The notes beneath the pieces are model-generated. The model was not told where the DNA came from. It was given only the letters and a program-made list of their open reading frames with translations, and searched no databases. The position numbers were made by a program, and so were the translations under genes. From NCBI GenBank assembly GCA_963557785.1, contig CAUWBF010000003.1, forward strand, positions 62,001-126,000: a stretch of 64,000 nt of DNA, given 5' to 3'. Every line of letters starts with the position of its first letter. The stretch's first letter is position 1. Of this stretch, positions 61,801-64,000 are shown one piece after another. Origin of the DNA: Merdicola sp963557785. Its GTDB lineage: Bacteria > Bacillota > Clostridia > TANB77 > CAG-508.

Positions 61801-64000
61801 TTCTGTACTATCTATTACTTTTACAGTTACATATGTATGTAATGAATTTTCTGTATCTGTAATTTTTACTAAAGCAGTACCTGCTTTATTTCCTGTTATT
61901 TTTCCTGTTTCATCTACTGAAACTACCTCTGTATCTAAACTTTCAAAAGATAATTTTCCTGTTTCTAATTCTCTATCGAATACATTATATTCTTCAACTA
62001 TGCTTGCAGAAAGCATATCTTCTGCTTCTAAGTTTAGAGTATATGTTAATTTTTCAGATTTTAGATATAAAGTTCCTACTCTCTTTAAGTATGTAGATGT
62101 GTATCTTGTTTCATCTCCTAATTGCATTTGTCCATTTGCACCTGCACCCCATACACTTCCATCTTCTTTAATTACAAATCTTGTTCCTGACCATCCTGTT
62201 CCTGAAATTGTAAGTACATTTTCTATATTTTGTTTTGATGTATCTTTCATTTGAACAAATTCGTATGTATTTGATGTATTTCCTATACCTAATCTTCCAT
62301 CTGAATTGTGTCCTGCTGCATATGCTTTTCCATCATCTGTTACATAGTATAATGCTCCTGCTAATGCTCCTATTTCTTTTACATTTTCTAATGTTTCTCT
62401 TGTAGTTTCTGTTGTTACAGTTCCATCTTCAGCTACTACTTCTCTTGTAACTTTAGTAGTTATGTATTGTGGATATGTTCTTGCTGTTGTATTTCCTTGT
62501 CCAAATTCTCCACTTCCGTTTTGTCCCCAAGCATATATATTTCTATTTTCTGTATAAGCAAAGCTTGCATTGTCTTCTGCTAGTACTTTAGTTATTCCTG
62601 TTAAGTCGAATGTATTATCTGAATTGTGAACTTTATGGAATATATATGATGTTCCACTATATCCTAATTGTCCTTGATCTCCATATCCTGCTGAATATAC
62701 TGTTCCATCTGTAGCTAGTACTAATGTATGCCAATATCCTTCTGTTACTGCTACTGCATCATCAATATTAAATGCTTTTTGTGGTGTAGAACTTCCTGAA
62801 TGTGTTGTATTTATTCCAAATTGGCCATAATCATTTCTTCCTGCTGACCATACTGTTCCATCTTGTTTTATAAATACTGTAGATTCTCTATATGCTGCTA
62901 CGTCTCTTACATTTGTCATAGATTCTACTTTTGTAGCATATTTTTGATTTGTTGTATTTCCTAGTCCTAATTGTCCTACATTATTTTGTCCCCAAGTATA
63001 TACATCTCCATCTTTTGTTAGGGCTACTGTATGGTTTATACCAGCTGCTACTTTTATAACATTACTTAATGGTGATCCATTTGAAAGTATAACTTGTGTT
63101 AATGTACCCATAGGATTTACAGTTGTACCATCTCCTGATTGTCCATAATTATTTAATCCTGCTGTCCAAACTGTTCCATCTTGTTTTAGAATTACAGAGT
63201 GCTGATTTCCAGACACAGCCATTGGGAATGTTACTGCGCCTTCTTTATTTTCAGTTACAGATACTGTAGCTACTGCTTTTTTACCTGAAACTTTATCTTC
63301 TGCAATTATTTGTGTTTGGCCTACTTTTAGACCTGTAATAACTCCTTCTTCATTAACTTTTGCTATATTTTCATTTACAACTTTGTATGTAATATTTCCT
63401 ACTACATAGTTCTCATTGTATAAATTGAATCCGTTTTGAACTCTTAAATTTAATTTAATTGTATCATCTTGTTTTACTATTACATCATCAGCAAATAAAT
63501 TGTCTGTATCTAGTAATTCTGCATAATTTTTATTTGAACTTTCTTGATTTAATAGTTTATATTGTGTACCTTCTCCTAGTCCATATATTTCCCCATTTGT
63601 TGTTGTTAAATAAATTGTTGCTACAGTGGCTGATTGAGAAATACTTGCAATATTTCTTGGTAATTCTTTACCATATCTTCCTTTTAATTCTACTGGTAGA
63701 TTAGAGTTTGTATTATTTCCTTGTCCTAATTCTCCCCAATAGTTATCTCCTATACCATATACTATTCCTTCTTTATTTAATGCAAAAGTTGCAGCATGTG
63801 AAGAACCTATTTGTACTATATTTTCTAAATATCCTTCTCCATTTACACCTTTTACTTGTACTGGCATACTTACATTTGTAGTTGTGCTATTTCCTAATTG
63901 TCCATATCCATTATATCCTGTTGTCCAAACTGTTCCGTCTGCTTTTAGCATTATTGAATGATATTGTCCTGCTGCTATGGCTATAACATCAGACATTTCC
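40834..64000 (-). CDS. Giant RCC1-propeller, Big_2, cadherin-like, dockerin and M23 peptidase protein (5' end off window)
   Basis: At least 7721 residues are visible; the N-terminus lies beyond position 64000, because the frame is open there (an internal Met at 63996 is not the start). From N to C: RCC1 blocks alternating with 11 Big_2-like domains (about 48720-64000, with a glycine-rich insert near 51265-52398), about 24 cadherin-like beta-sandwich domains (41858-48716), a carboxypeptidase-regulatory-like domain, a dockerin, a charged linker (RRRMRRKEEDTEE) and an M23 peptidase. Each complete RCC1 block has seven repeats of the W-G-x-N-x-x-G-Q-L-G type, so each should be a seven-bladed propeller. 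It is probably secreted and held by the cohesin protein. The M23 domain suggests action on peptidoglycan. Confidence 0.9.
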   Translation of the reverse strand, partial: EMSDVIAIAAGQYHSIMLKADGTVWTTGYNGYGQLGNSTTTNVSMPVQVKGVNGEGYLENIVQIGSSHAATFALNKEGIVYGIGDNYWGELGQGNNTNSNLPVELKGRYGKELPRNIASISQSATVATIYLTTTNGEIYGLGEGTQYKLLNQESSNKNYAELLDTDNLFADDVIVKQDDTIKLNLRVQNGFNLYNENYVVGNITYKVVNENIAKVNEEGVITGLKVGQTQIIAEDKVSGKKAVATVSVTENKEGAVTFPMAVSGNQHSVILKQDGTVWTAGLNNYGQSGDGTTVNPMGTLTQVILSNGSPLSNVIKVAAGINHTVALTKDGDVYTWGQNNVGQLGLGNTTNQKYATKVESMTNVRDVAAYRESTVFIKQDGTVWSAGRNDYGQFGINTTHSGSSTPQKAFNIDDAVAVTEGYWHTLVLATDGTVYSAGYGDQGQLGYSGTSYIFHKVHNSDNTFDLTGITKVLAEDNASFAYTENRNIYAWGQNGSGEFGQGNTTARTYPQYITTKVTREVVAEDGTVTTETTRETLENVKEIGALAGALYYVTDDGKAYAAGHNSDGRLGIGNTSNTYEFVQMKDTSKQNIENVLTISGTGWSGTRFVIKEDGSVWGAGANGQMQLGDETRYTSTYLKRVGTLYLKSEKLTYTLNLEAEDMLSASIVEEYNVFDRELETGKLSFESLDTEVVSVDETGKITGNKAGTALVKITDTENSLHTYVTVKVIDSTEELKYEPMVVGGSNFSVALKADGTVWSWGTNGNGQLGHGTKTTTAVPTQVEGLENIKQIAAGESHALALTEDGEVWAWGLNNYGQLGQGNTTTSYEPVKVKNSQGTEAIKNIRKVVAGRYFTVLLTEDGRVYTFGYNGNGELGDDSTSNRTLPVRVKANINGAIDIAAGWNHALAVLSDGTVWAWGYNKYGQLADNSTANRTIPVKVLDSSTGFELEDIVKVAAGEVNSYLLKADGTVYSAGYGTHGRNGNNSTANSQMAVQVKSTDGEGILENISQISAGSYNAVALAKDGTVYTWGHNGNGQLGISNTTSYKLLPTVVTNLNGTGKLENIISIQGSSSTAYHTLAVAADGKVVVWGLNTGKQLADPGIEKSYKPMYISSILTATPKKATLQLDESIQVDSIMTSFNLFNAEEVKVEGLTYKSLNEKIASVDENGLITAKDYGVTRVIVRDPATDKIATVQVTVVTEKGIVSPKISIGNHHIVALKADGTVWTWGYNGYGQLGDGTTQNKYTPTKIDVEDVVDVKAGENFTLVLKKDGTVWAVGYNGHGELGNGTTSRSLQFVQVKIDSNTPLTNIEKIDAGQYSAFAVTEDGYVYGWGYNGYGELGINNTSNRYYATRMLGYNAVDPINNVIDVKTGKHHTVILKADGTVWATGYNANGELGQGNTSNMYIPRQVKDTAGTGYLNAIISISAGYHVSGALSADGNVYTWGYGYYGTLGINNNGNKTLPVAVRNEGNTDVLSDIVDIDLKYHTMVAVNKTGEVYSWGYNGYGAIGNNTTATRVSLPRKALNENLDGNINNVMLAATGWRTTALVKYDGTVYMSGYNGNGEIGNDTTMTSTVPYCISDPRIDTNKKIFDFNQGGEQDTIQCTTVTGFNLLLDVIETEKYTFKSLDENIATVDENGVITSVKEGTTYIRISDEENGIYGAVKVNVNGEQGSVYPKIEAGANHFVALKNDGTVWTWGYNGYGQLGIGNTSSSAVPMKTNIEDAIDVAAGDNFTVVLRKDGTVWMAGYNSHGQLGQGNTTRSTEFVQVKGVNGVGVLDDITAISSGNLYTLALKADGTVYGWGYNGYGQLGNNTTGSNYTPIKVRKVSNVMQIAAGTDHAVFLDSTGIVYATGYNHHGQLGQHNTTYNYVVPMKVLGSDNNPIQGIIEVAAGNCYTVLLDENNKAYTYGYNGYGQLATGGTYTYGTTLAEMKTSEGVANNIKHIYAHKNVVFAEDAENNLYVAGYNGYANLFTENKVNAKLLTKVQEDKKIMAMASTGNASSIATKEGKVYTVGYNGYGQLGDDTTNNASKPVCISNDVLDVDKVLVVINEIGGTAKVNVNTIVGFNLLYSSYTDEILSYRSRNEEVATVSEDGTITAVEYGTTTIEISSNKSETKALVTVRVLREGDITNPKVVNGANHTIALKSNGTVYGWGYNAYGQLGLGDTTNRVEPAKIDIEGVIDVAAGYNYTVFLKEDGTVWTTGNNSNGQLGRTGSTVTPQKVEGLLNVVQVAAGNRFTLALTIQGEVYAFGYNGYGELGNGSTAQSQTPVKVRKISNIYKIAANNESAAAIDGNGNLYTWGYNGYGQLGLNNTSNQLYPVQVEGLTNLEDVQIGERSVVVLNNEGNVYAAGYNGHGILGQGNTANSYTFVQVKDETKTGALSNVKQIETGLWHVVAIKEDNTAVTWGYNAYGQASNGNTSNNTIPVVMKVNGEAITDVLEVSASQGSSTVVKKDGTVWSVGRNELGQLGDSTQVQKTELVCISDFGVKFNKTPIRISGEGKEDVVTAELMVGFNLLYDEVEGANFKFTSKNEDIVKVTEDGKITSVAKGKTQISAKEQVTGVESSVNVYVLAEGDIAIPKIEVINNTVIALKSDGTVWTWGNNIYGMLATGDTKDRRVPTKTTVSGIIDIAVGENNVVALKEDGTVWTWGRGAYGALGNKNTQDAYLPVQVKSVDGQDVLKDIVQVAAGNNFAMALDIEGNVYAWGYNGYGQLGNGTSTNSVLPVKIEKLKGIAKIEAAANSSYAIRVSGEVYSWGYNGYGQLGDGTYTTRYVPVKVSGLNNIVDISASITNHVLALREDGTVWGMGNNSYKSLTDVGGPVPQAIKGIDGGRLSNVNAISTGTYTSYAITNDEKILAWGQNNYAQLAQGNTRTVSTPSYMKEKDGTQVDDSMIITGGNAFSVLAKNDGTVWSIGYNGYGQLGDGTVVNRNSLVCATEPYISVSDSEVTINMSNPEYQIESKLQYGFNILYNTEENVETTYESSNEEVATVDENGKVTAIKAGRAYITVTIPEISSKTRITVDVIGETKVTREKIVAGHNHTIALKQNGTVWTWGCNDNGQLGNSKFTGIRTTEPEQVTLEIGDKTIVDVAAGYNHSLALTKDGEVYAWGYNGNGQLGLGDNNSKAIPTKVEGLSNIAKIYADENVSTAITKDGELYVWGVGYGKTPVKVDFHLKVVEATERLVLAENGTVWNLGTSNLTKVEGLSNIVEIASEVDSYYALDADSKVWVWGYNGYGELGIGNYNYVNTPVKMKNSSNNGEMTDVIEITAGRYSALVITKDGKVYGCGYNGYGNLGNNKAETKRNTLVEATDYQNAKTISATRYNTVSSDINGEVYTWGYNGYGQLGNGTYDAIYKPTSINKEVMNVEPHSATISVDEDVELFGSLNNSFNLIEDVIDSENITYESVNTEIATVSEKGIVTGKKLGRTQIKVIHTISGDATSAFINVTETGSIAVPKVEIGNEFMVSLKSNGEVWAWGYNGYGQLGIGNKESKSAPTRVGNMSNIVDIATGDNHTLFVNVNGNVLATGLNSNGQLGDMTAELRMAPVYVVDIYGDKIENIVKVAARGNKSVALDSEGNVWVWGNGYSRYATKVANIKNAVDISAEYAVKANGKVAKISNGQELQNVTNAIEVSTGSDHTLIRTQDGLGFGIGNNTYGQLGNGNKTNATVPVIVKDSTGRQVLSGIKQLKAGNGFSMAVLENGDVYVWGSNNSYKLATDQSVVQVLPAKNDKFENVLYLSVGYNNGAIINNEGYVYSWGSGKYGNLGNKLYENSYNLNIVGLEELGLNVNNVTIQKDQTYKIEAYNKTFNVFENVKAIADVTYESGDTTIAKVAEDGTVTGAKEGNTTIVVKKDNTNYINVVQVTILPKEDEILESNESISKVSGYLADGEGYINCDSIIQGVKSLDLPDGKYTLRVNGIDETVDYKIHFYNFQEDQVWAEDKIFGDATDVATENSYAQRMVVVKVNGNLTVENGVKVTTYGNTYGGPKGFTLCVTGTLENNGTISMTARGAKAEGENVYLWKDAYGKYDYVPAVGAKGGNSKYTSGTGTVLYGNAGYNGSDRRTGGGGTGSGRNYTAAIQIGAGGTGTSYSGGAGSGAANSDGGGGWYAVSANGSSVGGAGSNGVVCSSNGSGYGQISLGGAGNGTGSYSYYRATPKNYISENGTGGLLNIYANALDNNNTISANGVNSPSISTDYSYSIICSGGASGGGSVNIYTNNTVNYGTIEAKGGESTVGVAGGKGGDGCVTVSSLSKQVPAVVSSGSHTVILKADGTVWAYGKNTYGQLGDGTNTDKDEPVQVNLPSGIKAKQVAVGEEHTLVLSTSGEVYVFGRNYNYALGIGTSTNTPTKLGLKNIDKIAAGNYQSIAITTDGYVYVWGQNSNGELGTGTYNNVEYPTRVNNVTDIIDASIGKNHTLLLNKYGKVLSSGLNVFGQTGSKEFKTDSFAELDINEPVGYISAGDNHSIALTAYGEIYTFGYNNNGQLANGTTETVKEPTKVNGMNNIMKVSAGYGYTMLLNNNREILNVGSNNFGQLGNGTTIDSTTVSKLESLDDVMNISAGNTYSVISKYDGTVWAYGDYYHGTSKVATRTNSRIPVKIGNDESYVKESEINVGINETVNAGVIASFEFNILYSENKSESEFTYETLNPEIATVDKNGNITGHKVGTTWVKVTEKGTNKELVVIVKVIKADNNNVPKVQGGKEFTVALKADGSIWTFGNNSEGQLGNELAKSSNIPNNINILSTYKDISVGNKFAMALRNDGTVWSWGDNTYGQLGQGNKLNVKKPSQIEGLENIIQIATGDNHVVALDSYGNVYTWGLNENGQLGTEGKENSLRPTKLNQIAEHIVSIAAGPKYTIAIDSTGKVYTFGDIAMPEIATAVKAQGMNESIIILKADGNIVKVTNGEATDLYTNGDIVDISAKGNNALALDKDGNVYAWGENANGELGLGTTENVEIPTKLESINNVFTLGNGYNTNYLITKDGFAYATGNNTYGQLGNETYEDSKEFTYVGKKTLSITPNNYVLDINAEETLKLNYDVFNVLNNNTRELTDFTYTSSDESVATVEDGIVSTKGYGMTTITATDKATKAQSEAIRVVMPSEKQRIENITVNSEEAVITNVSEYTATIATTENTAKLFIKSIYDTDRISIDGGTSWEYGSIEKEININDDTQTIEFLVKAIDGVVYRYNLIVNKLSNNTDLEDIVVNEEKAVKVSDTEYAMVVSEEIDLAEVVATAKDKKSKVAIDGQEPETATSTRNVETKDIDSKEVEIVVTSESEDSKVYTLTIYKADKVLDLEDLSINNEEALRVSDTEYAIVVPTDTDIANITATSVYKLANVKIDNSEAKINVSSKKVDIKDKETATVQITVTAMEMSKTYTLTIEKEKESLGLAYITVEGQKAEKNGDIYEVYLSKKQTTANVTAMASILSEYVNINDMGAQEGTSTRKVSTKEEANTHIVTVTDPEDSTKRANYTLIIYQPSKDTSIDSITIGNDKFTVTAEREEGTNNFIAKVGRIFEELDVSAISGFKLAKVSINGGTYEVQTNTATVDMSKDPTIVPIIIKAQDGITTEEYTLTVEKLNSNVGLKSVTIDGVKPIASTTEDNAYDIKLDYITKGIEVIAISEDEFAEVKINDFIFEESVSTQNINVTRSEMTVLITVKAQDGVTEEQYKVYVHGIPDVADIKQIVVNGEEASFNEETNTFVAKVNKSITDINMSIVPEDLKAKVAYENEDAVTGTLTKSVIKSEEEMIVNLTVTAQDQMTINTYKLIIKNKSSNTNLNSVQVDGNNVVKDNKGTYIATIGYNTQSIDVYAEAADENAKVSINGSEYVLKGNTVTVPTRVTETPVKITVMAEDGTLDEYELTIRKMSNNTNLSELYVDDELIEKDSDGKYVVKIGNKEQVTIKAVAENENTLVTIDGLEEAVQTTTSLVEIAEEEKIVKVKVVAEDGSSEEHEVVLKQFSSDNTVLSVEAEGIEDEFVERTSDLVYTIEVPNTMTDVNLTVTANNEFAKVKIQNSDYTDVKATKNITITEKETEVPFTIKAENGLEQAYTVIIKLENDIRLNSIIVEEKEAVLEEDGKYHVGVNNELTKAILAVDAKNNDAIVSVDGIGEQSGSSSFEIPMDESEVEVIVTVRDPEKSERYKEYVVVITKLDSDTTLESLRVDNNDAILQENGYMAEVLIKDESYTIVARSNSNNAWVQIEDSEFKLKENSYTIDLTGVKTKDITVKVRSESGNIENYTLTIKKVSNNTELDYITVNGIETKADGKDDYTMFVDTTVDSVTIEAVTKDENAKIKADSTDEQLHSTSITLNLESGMSSTELLVTAENGDTKTYTVNVLKKSTDTSLETIKVDGTLAKVMDDNYIVKTKEELSSIVVKASSEYAKLTIEDIAYETAEATHEKELTTRTTEIKIKVTAQAGNEQIHTLVITKISTNTNITSLKLGGKLLSYNATQKSYMTIVTNPLDTENLEIVAEDEYTSINANNEVIGIGSASGDAYLPNEVTEISIKATAESGEQETRTLYVVKETSVTDLEKVTVDNVEATLGEDGNYYASIRETLDKTTIYAKTAKEYAQIDINNSGELETVEKQIQITNLSGRTVEVPIKVVATDGTVGVHTLYITRISVNANLENILVDENAIDFYDAETDSYTKFIAKDASVATIKVTSENEYATITSGENTGIKELTFATIVNSNETIVPVTITAEDGTEKEYNVRLLRISEDSSIKSVKVNGRTITEQDGKYYINVLDTNDSATVEVTSNNKFATVQIESGAICENVSTEEIVFNDKKIVTLNIVVTAQDGENVTTKQLEINRVSNDNQIEYILSGDELVTEYDARTKTYTAYVLRTKESETFTIKAKNDYAVVTSGDVSNLGNITREIGTAGEDKEIQIDVTSETGLLTTYTLRILKKSDNANVKEIDIGGELTEPDDTGLIYRKNITALQDAVRIKIIPENEKASIKIGDETAKIGTTEIMLPISTDEEVITIPVVITAQDGIVVKTYNIILTRLSNNTTIEKLTLNDEEIILSSNDVYETIIKVGIDTTNLAIKLADSNAYVRIDENAEYTQSEYTEELNTEGSKDVRKTIQVVAEDGTLKEYKLIINRKQDDLRLNSIYVDGRLVNKVDDTTYKIDVLQDKESININATSVAEDEYVQISDMEASLADATFKNYTLDEDETIIPVTVLADDKLASKEYSLIINRVSSVDELSDLGLTITVDGNEIIQDSTGNYVVEVDNSVTTANVEVIATSKTTKIQIIDGDFTLRKTSKEVTLEELNTQVPITLESADGTRRIVTLNITKTSDDNSLKEIKANSEVIEANEDGTYTVYVDQNSSSVELQATSNMELAKISINENAETRATNTETIDLADVDTKVIKVKVTALNNDVKEYTVNVIKRAKVTGKVITQTASGNEHISTITVYKTSDQRTENDEIDPREVVAQVTTSGEGTYELQLIEGEYDFVVTKQSYLEYRLTNITVYTNEEVPMDDIQIYAGDVNSDGQIELSDLTALTYNYGEVTDNNGLKVYDLNEDGKVDKLDRTLLRGNYNKYIEEQIWTIPEEVSRRRMRRKEEDTEEGSEGVGDETSLYIRQNNVFALPLALSQDESYTITSKYGMRIHPTTGVESKHTGIDIRASWHTDILAVADGEVVFAGNNGAFGNSVEIKHIVNGVEIYTFYAHLSRIDVAVGDKVTKGQTIGLEGGDASDSNPGNSTGHHLHFEVRTSSGYGNDVDPTLYIKF
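40837..41270 (-). other. M23 (lysostaphin-type) peptidase domain of the giant protein
   Basis: The zinc ligands are present: H-x-x-x-D in KHTGIDI and H-x-H in GHHLHFEVR, with the GNSVEIKH and YAHLSRIDVAVGDKV strands between. The domain is complete and C-terminal. The full set of ligands suggests an active peptidoglycan endopeptidase. Confidence 0.9.
41400..41574 (-). other. Dockerin of the giant propeller protein
   Basis: Two calcium-loop half-repeats are seen: GDVNSDGQIELSDLTAL and YDLNEDGKVDKLDRTLL. It lies just before the linker to the M23 domain, so the dockerin is internal rather than terminal. Confidence 0.85.
41858..48716 (-). other. About 24 cadherin-like beta-sandwich repeats
   Basis: By eye I counted 24 units of about 95 residues. 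Each has L-x-x-I-x-V-D/N-G at the start, then a Y-x-V/I strand, A-x-V-x-I-x-x, and an ending of T-V-x-A-x-D-G-x-x-x-x-Y-T-L-x-I-x-K-x-S. This matches the Cadherin-like beta-sandwich family (PF12733). Units are divergent. Confidence 0.8.
48720..64000 (-). repeat. RCC1 repeat and Big_2 superarray
   Basis: Ten complete blocks and one partial block of RCC1 repeats alternate with 11 Big_2-like domains (for example Y-x-S-x-D/N-E-x-I-A-T-V-D-E-N-G-x-I-T). Counting W-G-x-N-type blade signatures gives seven per complete block, including some degenerate blades. The partial first block shows three. A near-identical DNA string, CCATATCCATTATATCCCCA, recurs many times across the array (for example at about 53979, 58899 and 60301). 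The longer part lies on the N-terminal side of the glycine-rich insert. Confidence 0.85.
51265..52398 (-). other. Glycine-rich insert in the giant protein
   Basis: A region of about 380 residues separates propeller blocks 9 and 10. Its N-terminal third resembles a beta-helical start (VNGNLTVENGVKVTTYGNTYGG), and the rest is extremely Gly/Ser/Asn-rich (GGGGTGSGRN, GAGGTGTSYSGGAGSG, GGAGSNG). It ends with NIYTNNTVNYGTIEAKGGES. The function is unknown; it may be a glycine-rich parallel beta-structure. Confidence 0.7.

Noticed and set aside
24383..63704. Many open frames on the plus strand opposite the two giant genes
   Set aside because: They are mirror images of repetitive minus-strand coding sequence, lack ribosome sites, and give low-complexity hydrophobic translations.
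63996..64000. Methionine codon at 63996 as the start of the giant gene
   Set aside because: The frame stays open to the window edge, and the residues form the usual RCC1 blade start, so the real start lies outside.

Overview
This window comes from an AT-rich (roughly 30% G+C by eye), endospore-forming member of the Clostridia (Bacillota). It is probably an uncultured anaerobe of the gut type. The evidence is the strong AGGAGG ribosome sites, sigma-A-type promoters, the spoVAC-spoVAD-spoVAE operon, a SipL-like/YunB/Veg/YabG spore cluster, SpoIIID, a class 1B (PyrD/PyrK) pyrimidine operon with a PyrB/PyrI aspartate carbamoyltransferase, and the standard genetic code.

Layout. Positions 1-3.2 kb (minus strand): a response regulator cut by the window edge, a ROK sugar kinase, a prepilin-like protein and rsmB. 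3.3-5.4 kb (plus): a dodecin-like gene leading into spoVAC-VAD-VAE. 5.5-5.86 kb: a compact locus with the architecture of a type I toxin-antitoxin module, made of a 42-residue hydrophobic peptide and a convergent small RNA. 5.9-11.6 kb (minus): the pyrimidine operon pyrC-K-D-F-E-B-I. 11.7-12.2 kb: a small RelA/SpoT-type synthetase-like gene. 12.4-13.7 kb (minus): infC-rpmI-rplT with an L20-type leader and a probable AUA start for infC. 13.7-14.8 kb (plus): rplM-rpsI. 14.8-17.1 kb: accessory genes (an ORF6N-domain protein and small orphans). 17.1-20.8 kb (minus): YunB, SipL-like protein, Veg and a frameshifted yabG. 20.9-23.4 kb: small genes, spoIIID, and secreted or membrane CAP and PepSY-like proteins.

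The right two thirds (23.5-64 kb) hold only three genes, which together look like one cell-surface system. The first encodes a 5328-residue secreted protein with about 30 CnaB/SpaA-like domains and a C-terminal dockerin. The second encodes a 288-residue cohesin protein with an Asn/Thr/Val repeat linker and an IPYTG sortase signal. The third encodes a protein of more than 7700 residues, open at the window edge, built from RCC1 beta-propellers alternating with Big_2-like domains. It continues into about 24 cadherin-like domains, a dockerin and an M23 peptidase. The inferred model is that the sortase-anchored cohesin holds the two dockerin-bearing megaproteins on the envelope. Every complete RCC1 block in the window has seven repeats, so the large protein reads as a string of seven-bladed propellers.
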